Positions 50,673 to 60,641 of a stretch of 64,000 nucleotides of DNA are shown here, in pieces. How positions within the stretch are numbered: the first letter of the stretch is position 1; the number at the start of each line of letters is the position of its first letter. The stretch lies in contig CAMDGU010000004.1 in NCBI GenBank assembly GCA_945897885.1, positions 46,398-110,397 of the forward strand. Reading direction: 5' to 3'. The position numbers and the translations under genes were made by a program. Below the pieces are notes generated by a model that saw only the letters and a list, made by a program, of their open reading frames with translations, made no database searches and was not told the origin of the DNA. Source of the stretch: Chitinophaga pinensis. Its GTDB lineage: Bacteria; Bacteroidota; Bacteroidia; NS11-12g; UBA9320.

Positions 50673-51926
50673 ATGCAGAAACTAATAATTATAATTAGCC
50701 TTTTTTTTACCGTTGGATTTGTAAATGCCCAACAGGAAAATCTTGATAAGGCAGAGAAGGCAATAGATGATGGCTATTTCGAAAGAGCTTATAAATTAAC
50801 TTCAGAAGCTATTGAGAATGAGCAAACAAAAAAGAATCCTCTGTCCTATTATTTATGTGCTATAAGTCTTTTTGAATTATCAAAGGATGAATACCATGTG
50901 AAAAAAAATCCTGAAACGTTTAAGGATGCCTGCAAAATGATTGTTAAAGCAAAACAGAGAGATAAGGACAAAAAATATGATGGTAAATTTGATGTATTTA
51001 TAGCAGATGTTGTTGCTGCTAATAATCTTTTGGCAGAGGAGGAATACAAAGTAAACCGTTATCCTAAAGCTATAAAATTATATACCATTTCATATGGTAT
51101 GAATGGTGATACAACGGCTTATTACATGATAGGAAAATCGTACCAAATGAGTGGTGACACCACAAGTGCCAAATCCTATTATAGAAACTTAATAAACGGT
51201 TATGATGAAGCTCAAAAATACGGTAAGAAAATAAGCAAGCCAATTATTGACCCATTAATTTTTATGACCGATGTTTTTTGGAAAAAGAAGAATTACGACT
51301 CAGCTAATTATTATTTAGATGTGGCAAGAAATATTTTTGGCGAAAAAAACTCTAAGATTAATTTTTACCAATACTTAATTGCCAAAGACCAAATATCAAG
51401 CCAACCTCCGTCTTCACTTATGATGGAAGTGGTAAGAAAAGCATTGATTTATAGCCCGGCTGATACATTTTTAATAAAGAAAGAAAATGCCTTAGCCCTT
51501 TATTTAATTAGGAATGCCATTGATGGTCCTGTTCTTTCTGAAGCCGATAGCATGATATTTAGGTTTGCAAGAGCTAAAGCCATAAAAGGAAATGATCCGG
51601 CTTATGAAAAGTTAAAATCGGTTGATATTTTTTTACAACCTTTTGCCGAAAATGTACTTTGGAAACTGAGCGATTATTATTACACCAATACGCATGATAA
51701 AGCAGCGGCTTATTTGGCCAAAAAGTACATTATTAAAACTTCTGTAAGCAATGATACATTAATTCCTACTGACAAGGAGATAATAGCTCGCTGGATAAAA
51801 ATTATAAACTTTGCCAAAGAAAATGAATCTTCAGGTTATTTAGCATTGCTTATAAATCAAGCAACTACCGATTATCCCACTTCAAAAGAGTTAGCGGAGC
51901 TAAAAAAAAAATTACTAACGAAATAG
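50673..51926 (+). CDS. Exported TPR protein, upstream half of a TPR-CAP gene
   Basis: A 417-residue protein with a signal peptide (MQKLIIIISLFFTVGFVNAQ) and helical TPR-like repeats (ENLDKAEKAIDDGYFERAYKLTSEA; YYMIGKSYQMSGDTTSAKSYYRNLIN; SANYYLDVARNIFG). The frame ends at TAG 51924-51926, only a few codons after a run of ten A (51902-51911). Directly after that run the -1 frame is open for 357 residues and encodes a CAP-domain protein that has no ATG of its own. A -1 slip at A-AAA-AAA, or one extra A in the mRNA, would give a 769-residue fusion. I list the halves separately because the sequence as given encodes them in different frames. Confidence 0.7.
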   Translation: MQKLIIIISLFFTVGFVNAQQENLDKAEKAIDDGYFERAYKLTSEAIENEQTKKNPLSYYLCAISLFELSKDEYHVKKNPETFKDACKMIVKAKQRDKDKKYDGKFDVFIADVVAANNLLAEEEYKVNRYPKAIKLYTISYGMNGDTTAYYMIGKSYQMSGDTTSAKSYYRNLINGYDEAQKYGKKISKPIIDPLIFMTDVFWKKKNYDSANYYLDVARNIFGEKNSKINFYQYLIAKDQISSQPPSSLMMEVVRKALIYSPADTFLIKKENALALYLIRNAIDGPVLSEADSMIFRFARAKAIKGNDPAYEKLKSVDIFLQPFAENVLWKLSDYYYTNTHDKAAAYLAKKYIIKTSVSNDTLIPTDKEIIARWIKIINFAKENESSGYLALLINQATTDYPTSKELAELKKKLLTK

Positions 51927-52981
51927 TAAAAAAGCCGCTTTCTTCCAAAGATAGATTTCATATCAATAAACTTTTTGCAGGTGTTAAACTTCCTGTTCCT
52001 GAGTATAAATCTATTTATAAAGAAAATCTTTATGCCCTTTTAAACCTTTACATAACCGAGGGTGAGTTAATTAAAGCTTCTCAAATATTAAAGACAGAAA
52101 AATTAAAAGACCTTTCAGATGTTAAACTTGATCAAATAGAATTGGCTCTTGGTAAAGAAAATTTCAGGATAAATTATTACAACACCCGAATTGCCAAACT
52201 TCAGGATGGCACCAAAACCATATCAGAATATGATTGGAGTGGTGATGCAAAAACTTGTAAGATGGGAGTGGTGCCAAATTACATTCAACAGAAGGTAGAA
52301 GATCGTATCAATTATTTTAGAGTAAGTGCGGGTGTTCCTCCAATTTATCTCGACTCACAATTAAATGACTGGTGCCAAAGGGCTGCTTTGGTTATGGAAA
52401 GTAACAACAAATTGAACCATGAAATACCAAAAATTTGGAATTGCTTTAGCCCGGAGGCTGCCGAAGCCGCAAAGTTTAGTTTGCTAACTCAAAATGCCAC
52501 AACCACTTTGGCTGTTACGTCTTTTGTAGCCGACCAAACCCACCCAACTTTGGGTAATCGTCGCTGGATGCTGTATCCTTTTAGCATGGTTTGGGGGCAT
52601 GGCAGTACCAAAACTAAAAGTGTAATTTGGGCATTGGATGATTCAAGAACACGAGATACATTATTTTACACTGCCAATTTTATTGCCTGGCCATATAATG
52701 GTTACGTTCATAAAATGTTTTTATTTAAAAAATGGTCGTTTAGCATTTATGCCGATATGAAAGATGCTCAGGTAACAATGATGATGAATAAAGTGGCTAT
52801 TCCATTGAAACTTGAAAATGCCATAGAAGGTTACGGATTACCTACCTTGGTTTGGACCCCGGAATTGGATGTTGCTAAACTAAAGGAGGGAGATAAAATC
52901 GATGTAACCATAAAATTGAAGGGAAATAAAACCTACTATTATTCAGTTAAAGTTTTTGATTATAACCCTGAAAAAAAGTAA
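51908..52981 (+). CDS. CAP (SCP/PR-1) domain protein, downstream half in the -1 frame
   Basis: This frame is open from the A10 run to TAA at 52979-52981. The first 78 codons (ITNEIVKKPLSSKDRFHINK and onward) have no ATG; the only plausible internal start is TTG at 52142 (279 residues), which would leave the helical TPR-like linker untranslated. The CAP domain lies in the middle (VEDRINYFRVSAGVPPIYLD, LNDWCQRAALVMESNNKLNHEI, TLGNRRWMLYPFSMVWGHGS), with a C-terminal beta domain (KLKEGDKIDVTIKLKG). CAP proteins are secreted and their biochemical role in bacteria is mostly unknown. Without fusion the protein would lack a signal peptide, which argues that it is normally made as part of the upstream gene. 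Confidence 0.65.
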   Translation, partial: KITNEIVKKPLSSKDRFHINKLFAGVKLPVPEYKSIYKENLYALLNLYITEGELIKASQILKTEKLKDLSDVKLDQIELALGKENFRINYYNTRIAKLQDGTKTISEYDWSGDAKTCKMGVVPNYIQQKVEDRINYFRVSAGVPPIYLDSQLNDWCQRAALVMESNNKLNHEIPKIWNCFSPEAAEAAKFSLLTQNATTTLAVTSFVADQTHPTLGNRRWMLYPFSMVWGHGSTKTKSVIWALDDSRTRDTLFYTANFIAWPYNGYVHKMFLFKKWSFSIYADMKDAQVTMMMNKVAIPLKLENAIEGYGLPTLVWTPELDVAKLKEGDKIDVTIKLKGNKTYYYSVKVFDYNPEKK

Positions 52982-53051
52982 AATATTTGCCATTCCTAAA
53001 TTATAAACAACTAATATCGAATTAAAAGCGTCTATTTGTGTAGCAAAGCGA

Positions 53052-56000
53052 ATGGCTCTTAAAATAGTACAAATAAAAAGCCCGTGCTTTAGGTTGTTAA
53101 CCTTTAGTTTTCTCTTTGCATTTTCTTTTGTATCCAAGGCTCAGTTTATTGAAAACAAAGGGCAATTGGATTCTAAAATCCTTTACAGCAAACCCATTTT
53201 TTCGGGCAATGTTCTTATTTCAGAACAAGGTATTTCTTACTTATTTTACGATAATTCAAAGTTTCAGGAACTTTATGAAATAGCCCATCATGTAAATGAT
53301 GCAAAGCCTGAATTGTTTAAGAAACAAGCAACAGGTCCTTTAAAAATAAAGTACCATAGTGTTGAACAGCAATTTATAGGTGCTAGTTTGAAAAAATCAA
53401 ACATTGTTGAGCAAAGCGAATTAAGCTACAAATACAATTATTTTTTAGGAAAGGATAAAACCAAATGGGCCACAGATGTTAAATCGTTTAACAAACTCCT
53501 GGTTAAAGAAATATATCCGAATATTGATTTGGAACTGATTTCAAACGGTATAGAATTAAAATATAATTTTATTTGCCACCCTGGTAGTAATCCTTCTCAA
53601 ATTAAAATTAAATACAATGGAGCGGATGATATAAAGCTTGTTGATAATGCTTTAAAAATAAAGACTTCGGTAATTGATTATACGGAAACGATACCGGTAA
53701 GCTATTTAATAAGTAATTCAAATGCCAGCCAAACCATTTCTGTAAAGATGAAATTGGATGGTAATGTTTTAACTTTTGCAAATATTCCGAATGATTTTTT
53801 TACATCAAACTCAATATTAGTAATTGACCCAATCCTAGTTTTTTCAACCTATTCGGGAACTACCGCTGATAATTTTGGATTTACAGCTACCTACGATGAT
53901 TTAGGGAATTTGTATGCAGGTGGAATTACAACCGAAGCCTATGCACAAATCCCCGACGGCAAATACCCCACAACCCCGGGTGCATTTGACCAAACCTATA
54001 ATGGGGGAACTGAGAATAATAGTAATCCTTATTATGTTTTTCCATGTGATATAACTATAAGCAAGTATTCTTCTGATGGTAAAAATTTAATTTACGCTAC
54101 TTATATTGGAGGTTCTGATAATGATTATCCCCATAGTATTGTTGTAGATAAGGACTATAATCTTGTAATTTTAGGTTCTACATTTTCCTTTGATTATCCT
54201 GTGACAGGTAATGCTTATGCTCCTTTAAAAAGTGCCGGTTCGGATATAATTTTAACCAAGCTTAACAGTGATGGAAGTGCTTTAACAGGTTCTACCTATT
54301 TTGGTGGTTCAAAAAATGATGGGTTAAATGAATCGTTTACAACCCGTTATTTTTATGCTGATAATTTTAGAGGAGATGTAATTTGTGACGATGATGGCAC
54401 CATGCTAGGCGTTATTTCTACCTTATCAGATGATGTAGATATAAAGAATGGTTTTAAGCGATATAATGACAATACCGTTCAGCAAGGGTTGATTTTTAAA
54501 TTTTCACCAAATGCTTCAAGTTTGTTGTGGTCAAGCTATGTTGGAGGGGATCAAAATACCAGTATTTATAGTATTGACTTTGATAAAAATAAAGATATTT
54601 ATGTGTCGGGAGGTATTGGAGGGGCAGGGTTAGCAAATACATCAGGAACCATAAATCCAAATTTTAAAGGAGGAAGGGCTGATGGCTACATTGCTAAAAT
54701 TTCTAAGGATGGAAGAACCCTTTTAAAAGCGACTTATTTTGGCTCCGATAGATATGATCAAATCATTTCTTTGGAACTGGATGATCAAGACAGAGTTTAT
54801 ATTGTGGGCCAAACGGAGGGAATTATTCCTGTGAAAGGTTCGGTTTACAATACAGGAAATACGGGGCAGTTTTTAACAATGCTCAATCATGATTTAACGT
54901 CTATTATTTACAGCTCAACATTTGGCGCAGGTGATAACAATCCGGATATTACGATCAATGCATTTATGATAGCTGAATGTAACCGGGTATTTATTTCAGG
55001 CTGGGGGGGCAAAACAAGTGAACGAGCCACAAGTACCACCAAATATTTGCCGATTACGACGGATGCCTACCAAAAGACAACGGATGGCAGTGATTTTTAT
55101 ATTTTAGTTTATTCCAAAGAACTTAAAAAGTTGCTTTATGCTACTTATTTTGGAGGAAATCAAACAGGAGACCATGTGGATGGAGGTACCAGTAGATTTG
55201 ACAAAAAAGGTGTTATCTATCAATCGGTGTGTTCCAGCTGCCCTATGGGAAGGCAGGTGGGGCCAATAAGCGATTTCCCTACTACCGCAGATTCTTATGC
55301 ACCAAGAAATATAAGTCCGAGATGCAGCAATGCTGCTTTTAAGTTTGCTTTGGAAAATTTAAATCTTAGACCTGAGTTAGAAGATACTTTCTACAGTATC
55401 CGGGCATTTGATACGTTAAATTTTGAATATACCATTAGCGATCCTGATGACGATACCATAAACACGGTGTTTAAATCTTTACAAAATATGGAGAAGGATT
55501 TCTTAAACTTTCCAACAACGGAACATGGCGTTGGAAAATCCATTACAAGTTTTTCTTTTTCGCCACGATGTGTGCATGTGGGGCAGGATACCTTTGTTAT
55601 TCAGGCGGATGTAAAAGATAGGGGCTGCCCGGATTACAAAACAAACCGAGGCTTTATAAAAATAGTGGTTACACCTCCACCTGTGTTGCCTCCGCTAGAA
55701 ACGGTGTGTTTGGTTTTCACCAAAAACGAAGAGATTAACCTTTCATGGTCTGCCATTCCCTATTCCAAATTTTATAGTTTTACGGTGTTGTATAAAGTTT
55801 TTCCTGATGGAAGAACGATTGTATTAGATACCTTTAGAACCTTTGCTGATGGAAAATACAATGATAAAAATGTAACCGACCCAAGAAATAAAAACTACAG
55901 TTATTATTTAAAAGTTGTAAATAAATGCAACGTTGGTGGTGCTTTGTCCTACAGGGTATCTTCCGTTCAGGAAAGTGAATCCCCAATTCCTGCTACAAAA

Positions 56001-56813
56001 GTAATTACTGCTACAGTAATTCATAATAAGGATGTTTCGGTGCATTGGTTGCAAAGTTTGGAACCTGATTTTGGAACCTATTCCTTATACCGAAGCTTAA
56101 ATACTCCAACGCTTAATTTTGAATATATCACTGATTTTGGAAATAGAACGGATACGTTTTATGTAGATAATACCTTAGACGTGCAAACCCAATCGTATTG
56201 CTATGCGTTGGTGGTGCATGATAAATGCGGGCAATCGAGTGTAAAGTCTAATATTGGGTGCAACATAATTTTAACCGGGGAAAGCAAACCTTTTTTTCAC
56301 ACCTTGGATTGGCAACCTTACAGAGCATGGGATGCCGGAGTGGTGCAGTATACGCTTGAACGCTCGGTAGATACAGGTTCTTTAAGACCAATCGTTTCGG
56401 TAGTGGCCAATCAGAGAAACTACGATGACCACGAACTGGATTATGACTGGGGGGGCTATTGGTATAGTGTGGTGGCTCATGAGCATCCAAAAGGATATCA
56501 GGCTGAAAGCCGCAGTAACAGTATTTATCTTATTCAGCCTCCTTTATTGCATGTGCCTAATGCCTTTACCAAAAACTATGATAACCTTAACGAAAGCTGG
56601 GGATTTGTACCTGTATTTGTAAAAACGTATCACATGCAGGTTTACACCCGCTGGGGTGAAAAGGTTTTTGACTCCGAAAATAAAAAGCAGGACTGGGATG
56701 GAAACTACCTGAATGCCAGCAAAGGGCAGGAAGTATTTATATGGCAGGTAACCTACACCGGCTGGGACCGTAGTTCTCATTATCAAAGAGGAACTGTGAC
56801 GGTGATTAAGTAA
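53052..56813 (+). CDS. SBBP-repeat surface protein with gliding-type C-terminal domain, paralogue of the 32323 gene
   Basis: A 1253-residue secreted protein. The signal peptide ends about residue 30 (LLTFSFLFAFSFVSKAQ), followed by the SBBP-associated N-terminal domain (FIENKGQLDSKILYSKP; YPNIDLELISNGIELKYNF). SBBP propeller repeats run to about 770 (LIYATYIGGSDNDYPHSIVV; LTGSTYFGGSKNDG). A linker with an acidic FEYTISDPDDDTINT stretch and two or three fibronectin III-like domains (LSWSAIPYSKFYSFTVLYKV; VSVHWLQSLEPDFGTYSLYR) follow in place of the Ig repeats of its paralogue. A type B T9SS C-terminal domain closes it (LLHVPNAFTKNYDNLNESW, YTRWGEKVFDS, WDGNYLNASKGQEVFIWQV). A small barrel gene follows 4 bases downstream. 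Confidence 0.9.
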   Translation: MALKIVQIKSPCFRLLTFSFLFAFSFVSKAQFIENKGQLDSKILYSKPIFSGNVLISEQGISYLFYDNSKFQELYEIAHHVNDAKPELFKKQATGPLKIKYHSVEQQFIGASLKKSNIVEQSELSYKYNYFLGKDKTKWATDVKSFNKLLVKEIYPNIDLELISNGIELKYNFICHPGSNPSQIKIKYNGADDIKLVDNALKIKTSVIDYTETIPVSYLISNSNASQTISVKMKLDGNVLTFANIPNDFFTSNSILVIDPILVFSTYSGTTADNFGFTATYDDLGNLYAGGITTEAYAQIPDGKYPTTPGAFDQTYNGGTENNSNPYYVFPCDITISKYSSDGKNLIYATYIGGSDNDYPHSIVVDKDYNLVILGSTFSFDYPVTGNAYAPLKSAGSDIILTKLNSDGSALTGSTYFGGSKNDGLNESFTTRYFYADNFRGDVICDDDGTMLGVISTLSDDVDIKNGFKRYNDNTVQQGLIFKFSPNASSLLWSSYVGGDQNTSIYSIDFDKNKDIYVSGGIGGAGLANTSGTINPNFKGGRADGYIAKISKDGRTLLKATYFGSDRYDQIISLELDDQDRVYIVGQTEGIIPVKGSVYNTGNTGQFLTMLNHDLTSIIYSSTFGAGDNNPDITINAFMIAECNRVFISGWGGKTSERATSTTKYLPITTDAYQKTTDGSDFYILVYSKELKKLLYATYFGGNQTGDHVDGGTSRFDKKGVIYQSVCSSCPMGRQVGPISDFPTTADSYAPRNISPRCSNAAFKFALENLNLRPELEDTFYSIRAFDTLNFEYTISDPDDDTINTVFKSLQNMEKDFLNFPTTEHGVGKSITSFSFSPRCVHVGQDTFVIQADVKDRGCPDYKTNRGFIKIVVTPPPVLPPLETVCLVFTKNEEINLSWSAIPYSKFYSFTVLYKVFPDGRTIVLDTFRTFADGKYNDKNVTDPRNKNYSYYLKVVNKCNVGGALSYRVSSVQESESPIPATKVITATVIHNKDVSVHWLQSLEPDFGTYSLYRSLNTPTLNFEYITDFGNRTDTFYVDNTLDVQTQSYCYALVVHDKCGQSSVKSNIGCNIILTGESKPFFHTLDWQPYRAWDAGVVQYTLERSVDTGSLRPIVSVVANQRNYDDHELDYDWGGYWYSVVAHEHPKGYQAESRSNSIYLIQPPLLHVPNAFTKNYDNLNESWGFVPVFVKTYHMQVYTRWGEKVFDSENKKQDWDGNYLNASKGQEVFIWQVTYTGWDRSSHYQRGTVTVIK

Positions 56814-56817
56814 CTGT

Positions 56818-57405
56818 ATGCAGATTAGAATGAACCTTAAAACAAAACTTTTATTCACCTTAGTTCTTGGTTTTTCCTTTTCAAAATGCTTTGGTCAAAT
56901 CGAAGAGAAAATCAATAAACCATCCTATTTTGGTTTTCAAACGGGAGCAATTATTGATAGTTATAATTCATTTGGGGTCAGGGCATTTTTTGAATATCAA
57001 AAAGACTTAAAGAAAAATTGGCAGTATGGAATATCCTTAGAACATAAAATACATTTATTTCGTGACGCTACAGACCATCCTAACAGCCTTGCAATCAATC
57101 TAAGTCTCATAAGTTATAACCATTATTACAAATTAAAACTATATAAGGATAGGGTGTTTTGGACATGCGGTTTAGGTGCAGGAATAGGTTATGTTTATTT
57201 TAAGGATTATCACAAAGTTGGAGTTACAGCTAATGCAAGTATTACACTTAACATAAGGGTGACCAAAAAGTTATTTATAGAAACTTCGCCGTTATTGGTT
57301 TTACTTCCATTTAATAGAGGTTACTATTCACCTATGAATGTTTCCACTTATCCTAATTTATGGGCAGGTACATTTTTTCCAATAGGTTTTAAAGTAAGAT
57401 TGTAA
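56818..57405 (+). CDS. Small outer-membrane beta-barrel-like protein next to SBBP giant 2
   Basis: A 195-residue protein starting at ATG 56818 (or 56830, MNLKTKLLFTLVLGFSFSKC, which gives a better signal peptide). The mature part has short amphipathic strands (YFGFQTGAIIDSYN; WQYGISLEHKIHLF; GAGIGYVYFKDY; ASITLNIRVTKKLFIETSPLL) and ends in a strand with a final RL, like small porin-type barrels. I recognise no named family. It is 4 bases after the SBBP giant, whose type B sorting domain is elsewhere often paired with a PorP/SprF-like barrel. This protein is shorter than PorP/SprF, so the pairing is only suggestive. Confidence 0.6.
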   Translation: MQIRMNLKTKLLFTLVLGFSFSKCFGQIEEKINKPSYFGFQTGAIIDSYNSFGVRAFFEYQKDLKKNWQYGISLEHKIHLFRDATDHPNSLAINLSLISYNHYYKLKLYKDRVFWTCGLGAGIGYVYFKDYHKVGVTANASITLNIRVTKKLFIETSPLLVLLPFNRGYYSPMNVSTYPNLWAGTFFPIGFKVRL

Positions 57406-57410
57406 TTTAT

Positions 57411-58025
57411 TTACTTCAAATCATAACTCACCACAAACGAAACCAAACGATTGTAGAGACCACGGCGATTTACTTTATAAAATTGACTTTGGGCAGGGTT
57501 TCCTATAGATAGAAGGCTGTTTTCATGGCGAAGCATAATTCCCAATTGATCATTAAACTTATAATTAATACTCACAAGTCCACTAATTTCATAAGGCTTT
57601 ATAGAATTATAATTCCAGCCATAACCATAATCTACTTTAGATGCTATTTTAAGATTGGGTGATACGGCTACTCTTAGCGTTACTTTTTTAAGACTTACTC
57701 CTAAATTTTTAAACTCGACAAAAAGAGGCATGCAGATATAACTGTAGCGGAGTTTGAAAATGAAAGGGTCGTCTTCGTTTGTTTTTTTATGACTTCCTTT
57801 TTGTGAATAGAGCATTTCAAAACCATAATTGTATTTTTCATTGGCTTTGCGAAAAATACCAAAACCACCCACTATTCCCGGTTGATTGTAGCCACCATAA
57901 CTGTCACCATCCACCTGAGCCACATTCAAACCACCCAATAATTGTGCTTTGAAATTTTGAGCATTCAAAAGATTTCCAAACAGGGTTGAGAAAAGAAGAA
58001 CGAATATGATTTTTAACCTTGCCAT
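57411..58025 (-). CDS. PorT-like outer-membrane beta-barrel protein
   Basis: A 204-residue protein. I take the ATG at 58025 (MARLKIIFVLLFSTLFGNLLNAQ) over the in-frame one at 58058, since it opens a clean signal peptide. The barrel has the PorT/outer-membrane-beta-barrel pattern: FKAQLLGGLNVAQVDGDSYG, NYGFEMLYSQKGSHKK, LRYSYICMPLFVEFKN, LRVAVSPNLKIAS and a C-terminal strand LVSFVVSYDLK. PorT itself belongs to T9SS, but many paralogues have other, unknown roles. It is convergent with the barrel gene at 56818 and divergent from the TerB-like gene. Confidence 0.8.
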   Translation of the reverse strand: MARLKIIFVLLFSTLFGNLLNAQNFKAQLLGGLNVAQVDGDSYGGYNQPGIVGGFGIFRKANEKYNYGFEMLYSQKGSHKKTNEDDPFIFKLRYSYICMPLFVEFKNLGVSLKKVTLRVAVSPNLKIASKVDYGYGWNYNSIKPYEISGLVSINYKFNDQLGIMLRHENSLLSIGNPAQSQFYKVNRRGLYNRLVSFVVSYDLK

Positions 58026-58134
58026 AATTGATATAAGTTTGCAGACGAAATTAATCATTTTGAAATTTAGTCAATTTGAAAATTTGAATGCAATGAGATT
58101 TAGGTGATTAATTAGAAACTATTTAAAATTAGAC

Positions 58135-58482
58135 GTGAAAAAAAGCAATAAAGATATTTTAGGTTTTCAAATGTTATCCATGCTGTCGCAGGTAGATGGC
58201 GATTTTACAGCAGAAGAAGGAAGAATCATTGTGGATTATATTACCAAAAATTTTCCTTTAGGAAGTAATTTGGATGCAGCTATGGATGAACTTAGCCTTG
58301 TAGACATTGAAGATTATATGCCGCATTTTGAAAAGGCTGCCATTGATTTTATGGAAGAATCGAATGAAAAGGAACGCATTGATTTTTTGAGGTTTGCCAT
58401 GAAATTGATAAATGCTGACGAAATAATTGCCCGCGAAGAAGACAAAATGATAAGTAATTTGTTTACTTGGTGGGGTATCTAA
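58135..58482 (+). CDS. TerB-like helical protein
   Basis: A 115-residue acidic, all-helical protein with a GTG start at 58135. The pattern of LSQVDGDFTAEEGRIIVDYI early and AMKLINADEIIAREEDKMI late, with acidic loops that could bind metal, resembles the TerB-like (DUF-type tellurite resistance B) fold. There is no other ter gene nearby, so tellurite resistance should not be assumed. It precedes paaE by 38 bases on the same strand and could be the first gene of the paa transcript, but a functional link is unproven. Confidence 0.6.
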   Translation: MKKSNKDILGFQMLSMLSQVDGDFTAEEGRIIVDYITKNFPLGSNLDAAMDELSLVDIEDYMPHFEKAAIDFMEESNEKERIDFLRFAMKLINADEIIAREEDKMISNLFTWWGI

Positions 58483-58520
58483 TTAAAATTACCATTAAAA
58501 CTTTAAACAACGTAAAATAG

Positions 58521-59594
58521 GTGTCAATAGAATTTTATAAATTAAAAGTAAAAGATATTAGGAAAGAAACTCCTGAGTGTGTTTCAGTGGCCTTTGAAAT
58601 TCCTGAGGAGCATAAGGATATCTTTAAATTTACGCAAGGTCAGTACATAACGTTTCGCAAATATTTTATGGGAGAGGAACTTCGCCGTTCTTATTCTCTT
58701 TGCACCAGTCCGTTGGATAGCGACTTTAGGGTTGCGGTTAAAAAAATGTATGACGGAAAGTTTTCAAATTTTGCCAATACTGAATTAAAAGTTGGGGATG
58801 AGTTGGAAGTAATGCCTCCTTTAGGGAAATTTAATACCCCGCTTGATGCTTCAAATTCTAAAAACTACATTGGGTTTGCCGCAGGAAGCGGTATTACACC
58901 CATAATGTCAATACTAAAAACGGTTTTAAGAACGGAGCCTAACAGCACGTTTACCCTCTTTTATGGAAATAAAACGGTTGAATCGGTGATGTTTCGTGAA
59001 GAACTGGAGGCTTTGAAAAATCAGTATATGGGAAGGCTTTCTTTGAACTACATTATGAGCCGTGAGGCAATTGGAAGCCCAATATTTAAAGGGCATATCA
59101 ATGGTGAAAAGTGCAGAGAATATGCCAAAAACATATTTGACCCCAAAACTACCGATGAGGTATTTATTTGCGGTCCTGAAGATATGCTGATAGATTTAAA
59201 GGATACCTTGAAAGATATTGGCGTTCCTGAAAAAAACATTCATTTTGAATTATTTGTTACTTCCGGCATTGCCAAAAAGAAGCACGATGAAGAGGTTATA
59301 GAAGAAAATGTATTAAGTGAGGTTACCATTATAATTGATGGTGATGAATTTAATTTTAATCTTGAAACTACTGATGTAAATATTTTAGATGCAGCCTTAA
59401 AGAATGGTGCCAATCTACCTTTTGCTTGCAAAGGTGGCGTTTGTTGCACTTGCCGAGCTAAGCTTTTGGAAGGTAAAGTAGATATGGAAGTAAATTATAG
59501 CTTAGAACCTGATGAAGTGGATGCTGGATTTATTTTAACTTGCCAATCACATCCTTTAACAAAAAAGGTGGTGGTATCGTTTGATGAACAATAA
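58521..59594 (+). CDS. paaE: Phenylacetyl-CoA epoxidase reductase subunit PaaE
   Basis: A 357-residue iron-sulfur flavoprotein (GTG start) that passes electrons from NAD(P)H to the PaaAC di-iron oxygenase. The FAD-binding part has RRSYSLCTSPLDSDFRVAVK, the NAD(P)-binding part has YIGFAAGSGITPIMSILKT and EVFICGPEDMLIDL, and the C-terminal plant-type ferredoxin domain has CKGGVCCTCRAKLLEG plus a final ILTCQSHP, giving the four 2Fe-2S cysteines. It leads the order paaE-A-B-C. A 93-base AT-rich spacer with an imperfect inverted AATTACGAATT repeat separates it from paaA. Confidence 0.95.
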   Translation: MSIEFYKLKVKDIRKETPECVSVAFEIPEEHKDIFKFTQGQYITFRKYFMGEELRRSYSLCTSPLDSDFRVAVKKMYDGKFSNFANTELKVGDELEVMPPLGKFNTPLDASNSKNYIGFAAGSGITPIMSILKTVLRTEPNSTFTLFYGNKTVESVMFREELEALKNQYMGRLSLNYIMSREAIGSPIFKGHINGEKCREYAKNIFDPKTTDEVFICGPEDMLIDLKDTLKDIGVPEKNIHFELFVTSGIAKKKHDEEVIEENVLSEVTIIIDGDEFNFNLETTDVNILDAALKNGANLPFACKGGVCCTCRAKLLEGKVDMEVNYSLEPDEVDAGFILTCQSHPLTKKVVVSFDEQ

Positions 59595-59687
59595 ATCAAT
59601 TACGAATTAGAAATTACGAATTATTAATTGAAAAAATAAAGTTAAGTCCCCAAAGTTACACAAAAGACAATAAAACAATAACCAACC

Positions 59688-60641
59688 ATGACAATACTAA
59701 ATCTTGAAGAGCAATTTATGAATCGGATAGCAGCCGATGAGAAAATTGAACCCAAAGACTGGATGCCTGATAAGTACAGGAAAACCTTAATTCGTCAGAT
59801 TGCACAACATGCACATTCCGAAATAGTAGGTATGCTGCCTGAGGCAAATTACATTTCGAGAGCCCCAAGTTTGCGTCGCAAAGCAGCATTATTAGCTAAA
59901 ATTCAGGACGAAGCCGGACACGGCTTGTATCTGTATTGTGCCGCCGAAACCCTAGGAGCTGAACGTGATACATTAATGGATGAATTGCATACAGGAAAAG
60001 CTAAATATTCAAGCATTTTCAACTACCCAACTCTTACCTGGGCAGATATGGGAGCAATAGGGTGGTTGGTAGATGGTGCAGCTATTCTTAATCAGGTGCC
60101 TTTGTGTAAATGTTCATTTGGCCCTTATGCCCGAGCTATGGTAAGGGTTTGTAAAGAGGAAAGTTTTCATCAACGTCAGGGTTTTGAAATTTTATTAACC
60201 CTATGTAATGGAACTGCTGAGCAAAAACAAATGGCTCAGGATTCTTTGAACCGTTGGTGGTGGCCATCTATGATGATGTTTGGTCCAAATGATGCGGATT
60301 CGCCAAACTCTGAGTATTCCATGAAAACCAAAATAAAACGCTTTTCAAATGATGAATTACGCCAACGTTTTATGGATGCTACCAAACCACAGGCTGATAT
60401 TTTAGGATTAACAATTCCTGACCCTGATTTAAAATGGAATGAAGTCACCGGTCATTGGGATTATGGTGAAATAAACTGGGAGGAATTTAATAATGTGGTA
60501 CAAGGGAATGGCCCATGTAATAAACTAAGAGTAAAGGCTCGCAAAGAGGCATGGGATAATGGAAAATGGGTGAGAGAGGCAGCTACAGCTTATGCCGCCA
60601 AGCGTGAACAACGGAAATCTGAAACAAAACAAGTAGCCTGA
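59688..60641 (+). CDS. paaA: Phenylacetyl-CoA epoxidase catalytic subunit PaaA
   Basis: A 317-residue ferritin-like di-iron protein that inserts oxygen into the ring of phenylacetyl-CoA. The iron ligands sit in the expected ExxH-type helices: [20 protein letters not shown] and [19 protein letters not shown]. The family markers [34 protein letters not shown] and the C-terminal [12 protein letters not shown] are also present. Its stop overlaps the paaB start by one base (TGATG), so translation is coupled. Confidence 0.96.
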   Translation: MTILNLEEQFMNRIAADEKIEPKDWMPDKYRKTLIRQIAQHAHSEIVGMLPEANYISRAPSLRRKAALLAKIQDEAGHGLYLYCAAETLGAERDTLMDELHTGKAKYSSIFNYPTLTWADMGAIGWLVDGAAILNQVPLCKCSFGPYARAMVRVCKEESFHQRQGFEILLTLCNGTAEQKQMAQDSLNRWWWPSMMMFGPNDADSPNSEYSMKTKIKRFSNDELRQRFMDATKPQADILGLTIPDPDLKWNEVTGHWDYGEINWEEFNNVVQGNGPCNKLRVKARKEAWDNGKWVREAATAYAAKREQRKSETKQVA

